The notes under the pieces are model-generated. The model saw only the letters and a program-made list of their open reading frames with translations, was not told where the DNA came from and ran no database searches. Positions 45,495 through 55,342 of a DNA stretch of 64,000 bases are shown here, one piece after another (the stretch's first letter is position 1; every line of letters starts with the position of its first letter). Source of the stretch: Algorimicrobium algoritergicola (GTDB taxonomy: Bacteria > Bacteroidota > Bacteroidia > Flavobacteriales > Flavobacteriaceae); NCBI RefSeq assembly GCF_008086165.1, contig NZ_VSKL01000001.1:1116001-1180000 (forward strand), read 5' to 3'. The position numbers and the translations under genes were made by a program.

Positions 45495-46328
45495 TTAACA
45501 ACCATCAGCCAAACCAAACGACAACACAAGCACATCTTCCATGATTTCATTATTAGCATTTTTAGCAGGATTCCAATTTCCAGGAATTTGCTTTACCAAT
45601 TCTAGAAGATTCGTGTCTATTTCAGGGTAATTGGTGGTTCTATCAAGTGTCACATTAGTAATGGTGCCATTTTTAGAAATGGTAAAGGATACCTTTACAG
45701 CTCGTAATTTTTTGGCATCTATAGAGGCTGTGTTTTCTAGTTTGTTGGCTTCAATATAAGTAATCAATGCTTTGTAACCATCCGCATATGCTGCTTTAGT
45801 CTCTGGAACAACGGTGTAATGTGGTCCAAAATGAGGCGCTTCATTTTCGTAAATCATGGCGTTTGCTTTGATGTAGTTCACACGAAATAAAAAGTGTTCT
45901 GAATAATCCATAGATTTTAGTAAATCCTTTTGAGAATCACTCAATATTTCTGAATCTCCATAGGCACGAATCTCCGTTTGCCTATCGTTTTTAATAAGGA
46001 TAACTTCTGTACTATTTATATGTGCTATGTTTCGTGAATCTTTCTCTGGAATAAAATCATGAATGGTTGTTGCCTTGGTCATGTTACTTTTTGTAATGGA
46101 TTCAAAACGACTATCAATATTATATGCAAACACTAATGGTTTATTAGCGTCACGCTTTAAAACAGGTTCCGTTTCTGGAATTTCTTCTTGTACAGATTCC
46201 TTGACGGTTTCATGTATAGCAACAAGATCGGTTTGGTCTAATCTGTCTTGATTCCAATTTATAAAACTAAAAGCTCCAAGACTTAAAAGGACTAATGCGA
46301 TACTGAATAAGGTGAGACGTTTTTTCAT
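45495..46328 (-). CDS. Exported protein with TonB C-terminal-like domain
   Basis: 277 residues: N-terminal membrane anchor or uncut signal (about 5-24), an acidic linker, then a region RPVFAYN-type (PLVFAYNIDSRFESI) of unknown fold, and at about 190-270 a TonB-CTD-like strand-helix-strand (KVSFTISKNGTITNVTLDRT, LLELVKQIPGNWNPAKNANN). It ends LADGC. It could be a TonB-type transducer lacking the proline-rich spacer, or an unrelated envelope protein that uses the same fold. No partner genes nearby. Confidence 0.7.
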   Translation of the reverse strand: MKKRLTLFSIALVLLSLGAFSFINWNQDRLDQTDLVAIHETVKESVQEEIPETEPVLKRDANKPLVFAYNIDSRFESITKSNMTKATTIHDFIPEKDSRNIAHINSTEVILIKNDRQTEIRAYGDSEILSDSQKDLLKSMDYSEHFLFRVNYIKANAMIYENEAPHFGPHYTVVPETKAAYADGYKALITYIEANKLENTASIDAKKLRAVKVSFTISKNGTITNVTLDRTTNYPEIDTNLLELVKQIPGNWNPAKNANNEIMEDVLVLSFGLADGC

Positions 46329-46536
46329 GATTTATTTAATTTGTTTTCCAAATGTAGATGATGACCAAGCTTTATCATGAATTATAAATGTAAAAAAAGT
46401 GTCAAATTTGTGTGAATGGGTTGTAGTTATTAAGCTTAAAAGAAGTTTCTATCCTTTATTGGTGTAATCAGAAATCGTTAAAATGTATAATATGTTTTAA
46501 GAGATAAAGATCGTTTGCAATAAAAGTTAGATGCAC

Positions 46537-46959
46537 TTATTTAAGCCAACCCTTTTTTTTAGCTTTTTTACTATATACATAAAGAAAACCAGCAACTAAA
46601 ATTACCAACAAAGGAATAATAATAGAAAATACGATGGATTGTTTTTTAATGTCAAAAACAAGTAACCAATACAATTCTATAGAAATCAAGGTGACTAATG
46701 CTATAGCAAAAAAATTAACTGCAATTTTTTTTCTCATAAAAAGCATAAAGCTTCCTAGCATTTCAGAAAACAGTGCAATTAAAAACACAATGCCATACCA
46801 AAACGGTAGTGACTGGATTCTTTCAAATTCTTCAACCGTAGAATTTGCCTGCAGGAAATCTAATTCAATGGAGCTAAAATAAATCTCAATGAGGTTCCAT
46901 ATAATAGAAAAAATAGCGACTACCCAAAAGGAAGTTGGTGGTTTAACGTTTTTTATCAT
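46537..46959 (-). CDS. Small four-TM membrane protein
   Basis: 140 residues with four membrane segments (about 12-30, 52-72, 78-98, 104-126) and a basic tail KKAKKKGWLK. The opening KPPTSFWVVAIFSIIWNLI and the second segment FWYGIVFLIALFSEMLGS resemble a small family often labelled sugar transporter without evidence. Function unknown. Stands alone; the flanking gaps (46329-46536 and 46960-47189) show no genes. Confidence 0.7.
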   Translation of the reverse strand: MIKNVKPPTSFWVVAIFSIIWNLIEIYFSSIELDFLQANSTVEEFERIQSLPFWYGIVFLIALFSEMLGSFMLFMRKKIAVNFFAIALVTLISIELYWLLVFDIKKQSIVFSIIIPLLVILVAGFLYVYSKKAKKKGWLK

Positions 46960-47189
46960 AACCTACAATTATAATTCTGTAAGAAAGATAGGGAATTATG
47001 TTGTGTTTTGGTAGTAATAATTCAGATTCCACAGGCAAAAAATGCAAGATAATATCTTTAGTTTAGATTTCAGTAGACCGTTTTTTATAAAATTATAACT
47101 CAAAGCATCCAGATTTTAGTCAATTATAAACGCTTGATATATAGTAAGAAATTTTTAAATTCAAGTAAAAAACTTTTGAATCTGTCTGT

Positions 47190-47723
47190 TTAATATTTTT
47201 TAAGTTTACTAAACACATCCCAAACAACCACACCACAACTAACCGAAATATTTAAGGAGTGCTTGGTGCCAAATTGTGGAATTTCCAAAACCACATCACT
47301 CGCATTTACCACTTGCTGCGCAACACCTTTTACTTCATTGCCAAAAACGAGTGCGTATCTGGTGTCGGGTTTCGGGTTGAAATTGTGTAACATTGTGGCA
47401 TTTTCAGCTTGTTCAATGGCGCAAATTTGCACGTTTTCACTTTGCAATTTGGAAATCACATCTAGCGTGTTTTCGGCATATTCCCAAGCAACCGTATCGG
47501 TACTTCCTAAAGCGGTTTTATGAATATCTTTATGCGGTGGTTGTGCGGTAATGCCACACAAGTAAATTTTTTCAATTAGAAAGGCATCAGCAGTTCTAAA
47601 AACCGAACCTATATTATTCAGACTTCTAATATTATCTAAAATAATAATAATAGGTGTTTTTTTGGTGTCTTTAAATTCGTCAACACTCAATCGGTCTAAC
47701 TCGCTATTTTTTAACTTTCGCAT
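47190..47723 (-). CDS. SpoU/TrmH-family RNA 2'-O-methyltransferase
   Basis: 177 residues, a SPOUT-fold domain only. Motif 1 DNIRSLNNIGSVFRTADAF, motif 2 ALVFGNEVKGV, motif 3 EIPQFGTKHSLNISVSCGVV; the knot that binds S-adenosylmethionine is complete. It lacks an extra RNA-binding domain, so tRNA and rRNA are both possible substrates. Divergent from mutS (121-bp gap). Confidence 0.92.
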   Translation of the reverse strand: MRKLKNSELDRLSVDEFKDTKKTPIIIILDNIRSLNNIGSVFRTADAFLIEKIYLCGITAQPPHKDIHKTALGSTDTVAWEYAENTLDVISKLQSENVQICAIEQAENATMLHNFNPKPDTRYALVFGNEVKGVAQQVVNASDVVLEIPQFGTKHSLNISVSCGVVVWDVFSKLKKY

Positions 47724-47844
47724 ATTTTATTTTGTGATAATTGTAAATAACTTATAGAAACTTGGCTTTAAAAACCTTAAATAAATAAGTACTTTAGCAA
47801 TCCTATAACTTGGGCAAAAGTAACACATAAAAATTAGTTAAACG

Positions 47845-50460
47845 TTGGCAAAAAAAGCAAAAAAGGAAACACCGTTAATGAAACAGTATAATGCTATCAA
47901 GGTGAAATATCCTGATGCCTTGTTATTATTTCGTGTGGGCGATTTTTATGAAACCTTTGGAGAGGATGCCATTAAAACGGCTGGGATTCTTGGCATTATT
48001 TTAACCAAACGTGGAGCAGGAAGTGAAAGCGAAATAGAACTAGCCGGCTTTCCACACCATTCCTTAAATACGTATTTACCTAAATTGGTGAAAGCTGGTG
48101 AGCGTGTGGCTATTTGTGATCAGCTGGAAGATCCGAAACTCACCAAAAACATTGTAAAACGTGGTGTTACAGAATTGGTAACGCCAGGTGTTGCTTTAAA
48201 TGATGAGGTGCTAAAATCCAAATCCAACAACTTTTTATGTTCCGTGTATTTTGGGAAACTACATACTGGTATTTCGTTTTTAGATATTTCTACAGGCGAA
48301 TTTTTAACGTCGCAAGGAAATGCCGAGTATATTGATAAATTACTTCAGAATTTCAATCCTAGTGAAGTATTGGTTTCTAAACAAAAGCGCATGCTTTTTA
48401 ATGACACCTTCGGTCCTGATTTTCATACGTATTATTTAGAGGATTGGGTATATCAAACTGATTATACCCATGAAACACTTATAAAACATTTCGATACTAA
48501 AACGTTAAAAGGCTTTGGTATAGAAGATTTAAATGAAGGAATTATAGCTTCGGGTGCCATTTTGCATTACCTAGCCGAAACCCAACATAATAAATTACAA
48601 CACATAACGGCTATCAGTAGGATTGCCGAAAATGATTATGTGTGGATGGATCGGTTTACCATGAGAAATCTGGAGCTATATCATTCTACTAATAGTAATG
48701 CGGTTACGCTATTGCAGGTTATTGATAAAACCATTTCTCCTATGGGAGGACGTTTATTAAAACGCTGGTTGGCATTGCCATTAAAGGATGTTGCTAAAAT
48801 TAAGCAACGTCATGAAGTGGTTGATTTTTTGAGTAAGAATAAACCCATTCTTCAAAAAACACAAAACCACATCAAGCAAATTGGCGATTTAGAACGACTG
48901 ATTTCAAAAATTGCGACAAGTAAAGTGAATCCGCGTGAGGTTATTCAACTTAAAAATTCTTTAGAAGCTATTGTGCCAATTAAGGAAATAGCGTCAAGTT
49001 GTAATAATGACGCCTTGAAAGTAATTGGAGATACGCTTCAAAGTTGTGAGGTGTTGCGACATAAAATTTCAGAAACCTTAAATGAAGATGCACCAGTAAA
49101 TGTGCTAAAAGGTTTTACAATTGCCAACGGTTTTTCGGAAGAATTGGATGAGCTTCGTGGCTTGTCATCTTCTGGGAAGAGTTATTTGGATAAAATGCTG
49201 AAACGTGAAAGTGAACGTACTGGAATTACCTCACTTAAAATAGCATCTAATAACGTGTTTGGTTATTATATTGAAGTCCGTAATACACATAAAGACAAAG
49301 TTCCTGAAGAATGGATTCGGAAACAAACGTTGGTCAATGCGGAGCGTTATATAACCGAAGAACTCAAAGAATACGAAAGTAAAATATTAGGAGCTGAAGA
49401 ACGTATTTTAGCCATTGAGCAGCAGTTGTTTGCCGATTTAATCCAATGGATGACACAGTATATTAAACCGGTTCAACAGAATGCCTTTTTAATTGGTCAG
49501 TTAGATTGTTTGTGTGGTTTTGCACAACTGGCAATGGATAATAATTATGTGTATCCTGTAATTGATGATTCTTTCGATTTAGAAATAAAAGATGGTCGTC
49601 ATCCAGTCATTGAAAAACAATTACCACCAAGTGAAGCCTATATTGCTAACGATGTGTATTTGGATCGTGACAAGCAACAAATGATTATGATTACAGGACC
49701 TAATATGTCTGGTAAATCGGCAATTTTACGTCAAACGGCACTCATTGTTTTGTTAGCACAAACGGGAAGTTTTGTTCCAGCAAAAGCGGCCAGAATTGGT
49801 TTAGTGGATAAGATTTTTACACGTGTTGGCGCTTCAGATAATATTTCTATGGGTGAATCAACCTTTATGGTTGAAATGAATGAAACAGCCTCCATTTTAA
49901 ATAACCTATCAGAACGTAGTTTGGTGTTGTTAGATGAAATTGGTCGAGGCACGAGTACTTATGATGGCATTTCCATTGCTTGGGCGATTAGTGAATACCT
50001 GCATGAACATCCTGCGAAAGCAAAAACCTTATTCGCAACGCATTATCATGAGTTAAATGAAATGACTGAAACATTTGATCGGATTAAGAATTATAATGTT
50101 TCGGTAAAAGAATTGAAAGACAATGTTTTGTTTTTACGAAAACTGGTTCCAGGAGGTAGTGAACATAGTTTTGGAATTCATGTAGCAAAAATGGCAGGTA
50201 TGCCACAACAAGTTTTACATAGAGCAAATAAGATATTAAAGAAGCTTGAAAAATCACATTCTAGCGAAGAATTGACAGATAAAGTGAAAAGTTTGAAAGA
50301 TGATGAGATGCAATTGAGTTTTTTCAATTTAGACGATCCCTTATTAGAAAATATCAAAGAAGAAATTTTACACATTGATATTGATACACTTACGCCTGTA
50401 GAAGCGCTCATGAAACTGAACGAAATTAAGCGCATGTTGGTCAAGAAAAAGCAGGCTTAA
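47845..50460 (+). CDS. mutS: DNA mismatch repair protein MutS
   Basis: 871 residues with a TTG start at 47845 ([20 protein letters not shown], the usual N-terminus); the next ATG at 47878 would cut conserved residues. Mismatch-binding motif [10 protein letters not shown], ATPase Walker A GPNMSGKS at 618-625, Walker [17 protein letters not shown], and [10 protein letters not shown]. Length fits MutS1. No mutL nearby. It ends with the helix-rich C-terminal region and is followed after 118 bp by tRNA genes. Confidence 0.97.
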   Translation: MAKKAKKETPLMKQYNAIKVKYPDALLLFRVGDFYETFGEDAIKTAGILGIILTKRGAGSESEIELAGFPHHSLNTYLPKLVKAGERVAICDQLEDPKLTKNIVKRGVTELVTPGVALNDEVLKSKSNNFLCSVYFGKLHTGISFLDISTGEFLTSQGNAEYIDKLLQNFNPSEVLVSKQKRMLFNDTFGPDFHTYYLEDWVYQTDYTHETLIKHFDTKTLKGFGIEDLNEGIIASGAILHYLAETQHNKLQHITAISRIAENDYVWMDRFTMRNLELYHSTNSNAVTLLQVIDKTISPMGGRLLKRWLALPLKDVAKIKQRHEVVDFLSKNKPILQKTQNHIKQIGDLERLISKIATSKVNPREVIQLKNSLEAIVPIKEIASSCNNDALKVIGDTLQSCEVLRHKISETLNEDAPVNVLKGFTIANGFSEELDELRGLSSSGKSYLDKMLKRESERTGITSLKIASNNVFGYYIEVRNTHKDKVPEEWIRKQTLVNAERYITEELKEYESKILGAEERILAIEQQLFADLIQWMTQYIKPVQQNAFLIGQLDCLCGFAQLAMDNNYVYPVIDDSFDLEIKDGRHPVIEKQLPPSEAYIANDVYLDRDKQQMIMITGPNMSGKSAILRQTALIVLLAQTGSFVPAKAARIGLVDKIFTRVGASDNISMGESTFMVEMNETASILNNLSERSLVLLDEIGRGTSTYDGISIAWAISEYLHEHPAKAKTLFATHYHELNEMTETFDRIKNYNVSVKELKDNVLFLRKLVPGGSEHSFGIHVAKMAGMPQQVLHRANKILKKLEKSHSSEELTDKVKSLKDDEMQLSFFNLDDPLLENIKEEILHIDIDTLTPVEALMKLNEIKRMLVKKKQA

Positions 50461-50489
50461 AATAAATTGCATTATTTTTCAAAAAAGGC

Positions 50490-50519
50490 TTTGCAATTCA
50501 TATAAATATTTTAAATTTG
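50490..50519 (+). promoter_or_regulatory. Bacteroidota-type promoter for the tRNA pair
   Basis: TTTG at 50490-50493, 18-bp spacer, TAAATTTG at 50512-50519. Transcription would start near 50525-50527, about 53 bp before tRNA-Gly. Confidence 0.65.
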
Positions 50520-50578
50520 CAACCGCAATAAGCAATATTGCACGCTTACTTAATGTAGGCACGTTCATTAGAAAATTT

Positions 50579-50650
50579 GCGAAAGTAGCTCAGGGGTAGA
50601 GCATCACCTTGCCAAGGTGGAGGTCGCGGGTTCAAATCCCGTCTTTCGCT
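50579..50650 (+). tRNA. tRNA-Gly (anticodon GCC)
   Basis: 72 nt. Acceptor stem GCGAAAG / CTTTCGC, D-arm GCTC-AGGGGTA-GAGC, anticodon loop TTGCCAA with GCC at 50611-50613, T-arm with GGTTCAAATCC, discriminator T. No encoded CCA. Confidence 0.97.
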
Positions 50651-50680
50651 CTGAAAACTTTTTTAAAGATAAATTCCAAT

Positions 50681-50764
50681 GCTGAAGTGGTGGAATTGGT
50701 AGACACGTTGGACTTAAAATCCAATGTCCATTAGGACGTACGGGTTCAAGTCCCGTCTTCAGTA
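50681..50764 (+). tRNA. tRNA-Leu (anticodon UAA)
   Basis: 84 nt with a long variable arm, as expected for tRNA-Leu. Acceptor GCTGAAG / CTTCAGT (first pair G-U), anticodon stem TTGGA / TCCAA with loop CTTAAAA, anticodon TAA at 50715-50717, T-arm GGGTTCAAGTCCC. No encoded CCA. 30 bp after tRNA-Gly, same transcript. Confidence 0.96.
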
Positions 50765-50770
50765 CAGATG

Positions 50771-50802
50771 AAAAGCCGAAACGAAAGTTTCGGCTTTTTT
50801 GT
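50771..50802 (+). terminator. Terminator of the tRNA operon
   Basis: Stem AAAAGCCGAAAC / GTTTCGGCTTTT with a GAAA loop and T-run, 7 bp past tRNA-Leu. Confidence 0.9.
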
Positions 50803-50992
50803 TTTAAAAATTTGCGAAAGCACGCTTTCAAGCATATTTTTAAAACAAAAAGGAGCAATCCACACTTTTGGATTGGCTTTTCTCAAGATGTTGAAATAGG
50901 GACTCGACGCAGTCAATTCCCGATATATTGAATATGATTGGCTATTTTAAAACCTGTTAGGTCTAGGAGTAGTTCATTTTTTAATTTCAATC

Positions 50993-51292
50993 TCAAGTAC
51001 CTGACTCATAAAACGTCAACTTATTATTAAGCGCTTTTACATCTTCTTGCAAGCGCTCTACTTTGTTTAATAAGTTTGAAATAGCGTGAATGCCTTCAAT
51101 ATTAATGTCTAATTCAAAATGAAATCGAATTAATTTTTCAATCGTTTGTATTTCGGTAACATAAATACATGGTGTGCTATTTTCAGTAGCAATTTCTACT
51201 AATTCATATTCGCTTAAGGCTATAATAAACTGTTCGGGAATGTCATAATGCTGACAGAATTCAGTGATAGTAATAACGTTTTTTGTTTCCAT
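50993..51292 (-). CDS. CbpM-like chaperone modulator
   Basis: 99 residues. MerR-like winged-helix start (VITITEFCQHYDIPEQFIIAL), then ELVEI and a helix IEKLIRFHFELDINIEGIHAI and a C-terminal coiled coil. CbpM binds the J-domain of CbpA and restrains it. It lies 2 bp after the cbpA-like gene, the canonical pair. Confidence 0.88.
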   Translation of the reverse strand: METKNVITITEFCQHYDIPEQFIIALSEYELVEIATENSTPCIYVTEIQTIEKLIRFHFELDINIEGIHAISNLLNKVERLQEDVKALNNKLTFYESGT

Positions 51293-51294
51293 GG

Positions 51295-52185
51295 TTATCG
51301 TAATTTAGATAATTCAATGAATAATGCTTTCTCTTTTTCCGTAAGATTGGTTGGAGTTTTTATATCGTAGGTTATAAATAAATCGCCAAATGCATCTGCT
51401 TTTTTATAAACAGGAAATCCTTTTCCTTTCAGTTTCACTCGCGTACCGTTTTGTGTTTCTGGTTTTACGGTTAATTTTGCTTTGCCATCAAAGGTATCTA
51501 CCGTAATGTTACCGCCTAAAAGTGCCGTATATAAATCCAAGTCTACTGTTTTGTATAGGTTGGCTTTATCGCGTTGAAACTTCGTGTTGTTATTTATGGT
51601 GAAGGTTATAAATAAATCCCCTTTTGGGCCATTATTTGCACCTGGACCTCCATGGCCTGAAATTTTTATGACTTGCCCATTTTCAATACCAGCAGGAATG
51701 GTAATACGAATGTTTTTTCCGTTTACGGTTAATGTGCGCTTATGACTTGTATAAACGTCTTTTAAATCTAAATGCAATTCGGCATTAAAATCTTGACCTC
51801 TAAAGCCCGCTTGGCTTCGTGAGCCTCTGGAAGCACCACCAAACATAGATTCGAAAAAATCAGAGAAATCCCCTTCGTTAAATTGATTGGAACTTGAATA
51901 CTGTTGTTGCTGGCTTCTGCTCTGGTTTTGTTGCTGTCTCGCTTGATTGTAAGCATCCGCATGTTGCCAGTCCTTGCCATGCTCATCGTATTTTTTACGA
52001 TTTTCAGGATGACTTAATACCTCATTGGCTTCATTAATTTCCTTAAATTTCTTTTCAGCTTCCTGATCACCGGGATTTAAATCTGGATGGTATTTTCGCG
52101 CCAATTTCCGATATGCTTTTTTAATGGCTTGCTCGTTAGCATTTTTTGGAACACCTAAAACCTTGTAGTAATCTATAAAAGGCAT
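51295..52185 (-). CDS. CbpA-type DnaJ co-chaperone
   Basis: 296 residues. J-domain 1-~70 with HPD at 33-35 ([10 protein letters not shown]), a Gln/Arg/Ser-rich and Gly/Phe linker (about 78-130; no zinc-finger domain), then two C-terminal peptide-binding beta domains ([30 protein letters not shown]). Lack of the Cys-rich zinc domain makes it CbpA-type rather than DnaJ. Stimulates DnaK ATPase. Paired with CbpM, 22 bp after the phosphoesterase gene. Confidence 0.93.
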   Translation of the reverse strand: MPFIDYYKVLGVPKNANEQAIKKAYRKLARKYHPDLNPGDQEAEKKFKEINEANEVLSHPENRKKYDEHGKDWQHADAYNQARQQQNQSRSQQQQYSSSNQFNEGDFSDFFESMFGGASRGSRSQAGFRGQDFNAELHLDLKDVYTSHKRTLTVNGKNIRITIPAGIENGQVIKISGHGGPGANNGPKGDLFITFTINNNTKFQRDKANLYKTVDLDLYTALLGGNITVDTFDGKAKLTVKPETQNGTRVKLKGKGFPVYKKADAFGDLFITYDIKTPTNLTEKEKALFIELSKLR

Positions 52186-52207
52186 ATTTCTATATTTTAG
52201 TTATAAT

Positions 52208-53482
52208 TTAATAATTTTTTTCTGATTTCTGTAAGGTGATACACGTTATTTCAGGACGCATACCCAATCTGCCTGGAAATCCCATCCAGCCTAAACCACG
52301 ATTAACATATAAATACTGTCCATTTTCTTGGTATAAACCCGCCCAATGCTTGTATTTGTATTTTATGGGACTCCATTCTTTTTTTCCGAAGCTTACACCA
52401 GCTTGCATACCATGTGTATGACCGGAAAGCGTTAATGCAATATCGGTTTCATGTAGCACTTCTTCGCTCCAATGAGACGGATCATGAGAGAGTAAAATTT
52501 TAAACGGAGTGTTCTCGGCTCTAAATAAAGCTGTTTGCAAATCGCCATATTGTTTAAAAGGCGGATTTCCCCAATTCTCCACACCAACAATAGCTAGTTG
52601 TTGATTGTCTATTTCTAATATTTCTGAATCGTTTAAAAGCAATTTAAAATTATTGTCTTTAAAAAAATTAGTGATGCCTTCAAAGTTTTTTTGCTTGGCT
52701 TCTGCGGATTCCCAAACGCTGTAATCCCCATAATCATGATTTCCTAAAACGGCATACATGCCTTTTTTTGCCGAAAGGTGTCGGAATGATTTTTTCCAAC
52801 CGCGTAATTCCCAAGCGTAGTTGTTTACTAAATCGCCAGTAAAGAAAATTAAATCCGGTTGTAATTGATTTATCTTAACAATAGCACGATCCAGAATATG
52901 AAACCGATGGTTAAAACTGCCTAAGTGTAAATCGGAAATCTGTACAATCTTTAAACCATCAAATGCTTCAGGTAAATGCGAAAATGAAAGGATGTGTTCA
53001 TGGATTTTAAAATTATAAATCGCTTTAAAAACCCCGTAGGCGATGACGAAAAACGGTAAAAAACCTGCAAATAATCCAAGCAGCGGAATGATTAAAAGTG
53101 ATTCTTTATCTGTAATAGCATAATTAGTCACGAACAAAATACTAATAACGATGATGAAAATAATTTTAGGAATAAAGGATGAAATAGTCAATCCATAAAG
53201 CGAGCTAATTAAAAGTTGCTTGCGCTTTGGTGTAATAGAATCTAATTTTAATTTCAAAATAATTATAGCTGCAATCAGTCCAAACGTAAAAAACCAAAAA
53301 AGAATGTGGATACTGTATTTAAGGATGTTAGAATCCAGAAGATCCGTTATAGATTTTAGCCAATAGAAAGCGGCAAAATCTACCAGAAATATGGCCAAGC
53401 AAAGTGATAATATGGTAAAAAGCGAATAACTTCTCATGTGTAATTTAGAAAATTGAAATAGGGCAATTGAACGAGATATCAA
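52208..53482 (-). CDS. Membrane-anchored metallophosphoesterase
   Basis: 424 residues. Four membrane segments in the first ~165 residues (about 20-40, 50-75, 90-125, 130-160), then a calcineurin-like phosphoesterase domain with the two-metal motifs QISDLHLGSF, GDLVNN, GNHDYGDY, SHDPSHW and SGHTHGMQ. Resembles the YkuE/YaeI type, some of which act on lipid or UDP-sugar diphosphates; substrate unknown. First gene of the minus-strand run to cbpM, divergent from the stress-protein cluster. Confidence 0.9.
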   Translation of the reverse strand: MISRSIALFQFSKLHMRSYSLFTILSLCLAIFLVDFAAFYWLKSITDLLDSNILKYSIHILFWFFTFGLIAAIIILKLKLDSITPKRKQLLISSLYGLTISSFIPKIIFIIVISILFVTNYAITDKESLLIIPLLGLFAGFLPFFVIAYGVFKAIYNFKIHEHILSFSHLPEAFDGLKIVQISDLHLGSFNHRFHILDRAIVKINQLQPDLIFFTGDLVNNYAWELRGWKKSFRHLSAKKGMYAVLGNHDYGDYSVWESAEAKQKNFEGITNFFKDNNFKLLLNDSEILEIDNQQLAIVGVENWGNPPFKQYGDLQTALFRAENTPFKILLSHDPSHWSEEVLHETDIALTLSGHTHGMQAGVSFGKKEWSPIKYKYKHWAGLYQENGQYLYVNRGLGWMGFPGRLGMRPEITCITLQKSEKNY

Positions 53483-53536
53483 GTTAGTTATTATATATAA
53501 TATAAGTTCCGTCTGTTACATAAATATTTGTTAATG

Positions 53537-53558
53537 TGATAAATGTCATAGTTTATCA
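53537..53558. promoter_or_regulatory. Candidate operator: perfect 7+7 inverted repeat
   Basis: TGATAAA, 8-bp spacer, TTTATCA, 43 bp before the first universal stress gene in the 119-bp divergent gap to the phosphoesterase. Size and symmetry fit a dimeric regulator of the Crp/Fnr or similar type, but I cannot name the protein. Confidence 0.45.
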
Positions 53559-53601
53559 TCTTGATATTCCTTAAATTCAAAATAGTTAAAACAGGGATAT
53601 T

Positions 53602-54447
53602 ATGAGACAAATTTTAATGCCAATTGATTTTTCGGAGAATGCTAAAAATGCTATTCGTTACGCTCTAGAATTATTTAAATATGAACGTAGTGTGTTTTAT
53701 TTTTTACATACCTATGAAGATACCATTTATCAAAATGAGAAGCTAACGCGAGAAACACTTAAAGAAATTGAAAAGGCAATTCAAGCAGATGTTGAAGTGA
53801 AACTAATGGAAACACTAGCCTTTGTAAATGAAATTTCACCTAATCCGCGACATGATTATCAAGTTTTGTCAGCCAATAATTCTTTAGTAGACGAAGCAGG
53901 TAGATTAGTTGAGGAGCACAATATGGATGTTATTGTTATGGGAACACGAGGAGAAAACAATGATCCTAAAGTGCTTTTCGGAAGCCATACGGTTCAAGTA
54001 TTAAAATATGTGCCATGTCCTGTATTAGCTATTCCAGAAAACTATGAATATACACAGCCCAAACACATTTTGTTTCCAACTAATTTAATGATTCCTTTCA
54101 AGCGTCGAGAACTCAAGTTGCTTTGTGAAATTGCTGCACCATATCGTTCTAAAATTGATTTGCTCTATGTATCAAAAAGTGATACGCTTTCCATTCGTCA
54201 GGAAGATAATTTAACTTTTTTAAAAGATATTGTATGTCAAAATGAGATTCAAGTTATAACGGAACATCATGATACTATTAAAACAGCGATTTATAATAAT
54301 ATTGAGAATCATAAATCGGATATGCTTGTCATGGTAAACAGTAGGCAATCCTTTTTTGAGGCCTTGCTCATGCAGTCGCCAATTGATAAAATTTCTTTAC
54401 GTATAGACATTCCTTTTCTGGTATTGCAGAATTTAAGACGTCAATAA
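53602..54447 (+). CDS. Tandem-domain universal stress protein (first)
   Basis: 281 residues with two UspA domains. The N-terminal half (1-~150) is complete: ILMPIDFSENAKNAIRYALELF and the nucleotide-binding pattern GTRGENNDPKVLFGSHTVQV (G-x2-G-x9-G-type). The C-terminal half (~153-281) starts HILFPTNLMIPFKRRELKLL but lacks the glycine loop, so only one domain probably binds ATP. It opens the four-gene cluster; a paralogue follows 28 bp downstream. Confidence 0.9.
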   Translation: MRQILMPIDFSENAKNAIRYALELFKYERSVFYFLHTYEDTIYQNEKLTRETLKEIEKAIQADVEVKLMETLAFVNEISPNPRHDYQVLSANNSLVDEAGRLVEEHNMDVIVMGTRGENNDPKVLFGSHTVQVLKYVPCPVLAIPENYEYTQPKHILFPTNLMIPFKRRELKLLCEIAAPYRSKIDLLYVSKSDTLSIRQEDNLTFLKDIVCQNEIQVITEHHDTIKTAIYNNIENHKSDMLVMVNSRQSFFEALLMQSPIDKISLRIDIPFLVLQNLRRQ

Positions 54448-54475
54448 TTATGTTTAATCCTTAAAATTAATTCAG

Positions 54476-55312
54476 ATGAAAAATATTTTATTACCAACAG
54501 ATTTTTCCGATAATTCGTTTCAAGCCATAAGCTATGCCTTGCAGCTTTTTAAAAAGGATGTATGCACATTTTATTTGCTACACACCTATACACCTGTGAT
54601 TTATAATATGGATTATATGCAAAACACAGCTGCACAGTTTGATTTAATGGAAGCTGTTAAAAGTGCTTCTGTTGATGGTTTAAAACGTATTGAAGCTAAA
54701 ATTGATGCAACGTATAAAAATTCAAACCATACCATTGAGCGTATTTCTTCATTTAGTACCTTGACTCAAGAGGTTAAAAATATAGTAGCCAAAAAGAATG
54801 TAGATTTTGTTGTTATGGGAACCCAAGGTGCTACAGGCGCTAAAGAAGTGCTTTTTGGTAGTAATGCCGTGCATGTATTTAAAAATGCTACCTGTCCTGT
54901 TTTAGCTATTCCTAAAGAAACCGAATTTAAAGAGCCTAAAAACCTGCTATTTCCTTCAGATTATGGTATTAATTATCAGGACAAAAACATACAACCTATA
55001 ATTAAAATTTCTAAACCGCATAATTCACATTTACACATTATGCATGTCTCTTTTGGTGATGATTTAACTGATGAACAAAGTCAGAATCAAGAAACGTTGA
55101 AAAGGTATTTTGAAAAAACGCCGCATGATTTTCACGATGTGCGTAATGATGCCGTTTCGGCCGCTATTGTAGATTTTCAAAAGCAACAACCTGTTGATAT
55201 GTTAATTATGATAAATAACAAACATTCATTTTTTGAAAACCTCTTTTTTAAATCTAGAATTAATCAAATAGGTTTCCATATTGGGATTCCATTTTTGGTA
55301 ATACCAGCATAA
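54476..55312 (+). CDS. Tandem-domain universal stress protein (second)
   Basis: 278 residues, same two-domain plan as its neighbour: ILLPTDFSDNSFQAISYALQLF and GTQGATGAKEVLFGSNAVHV in the first half, then NLLFPSDYGINYQDKN and a degenerate second domain. Both proteins end in a similar sequence (FFENLFFKSRINQIGFHIGI versus FFEALLMQSPIDKISLRIDI), so they arose by duplication. Stop codon lies in three copies of GCATAA. Confidence 0.9.
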   Translation: MKNILLPTDFSDNSFQAISYALQLFKKDVCTFYLLHTYTPVIYNMDYMQNTAAQFDLMEAVKSASVDGLKRIEAKIDATYKNSNHTIERISSFSTLTQEVKNIVAKKNVDFVVMGTQGATGAKEVLFGSNAVHVFKNATCPVLAIPKETEFKEPKNLLFPSDYGINYQDKNIQPIIKISKPHNSHLHIMHVSFGDDLTDEQSQNQETLKRYFEKTPHDFHDVRNDAVSAAIVDFQKQQPVDMLIMINNKHSFFENLFFKSRINQIGFHIGIPFLVIPA

Positions 55313-55324
55313 GCATAAGCATAA
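55307..55324 (+). repeat. GCATAA x3 tandem repeat over a stop codon
   Basis: Three exact 6-bp units; each contributes an in-frame TAA, giving three consecutive stops after the second universal stress gene. Confidence 0.85.
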
Positions 55325-55342
55325 GATCAAAAACAATTAATT

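Noticed and set aside
50604-50858. 84-codon open frame on the minus strand across both tRNA genes
   Set aside because: It is the antisense of tRNA-Gly and tRNA-Leu and gives the well-known false peptides KTGLEPVRP and ERKTGFEPAT.
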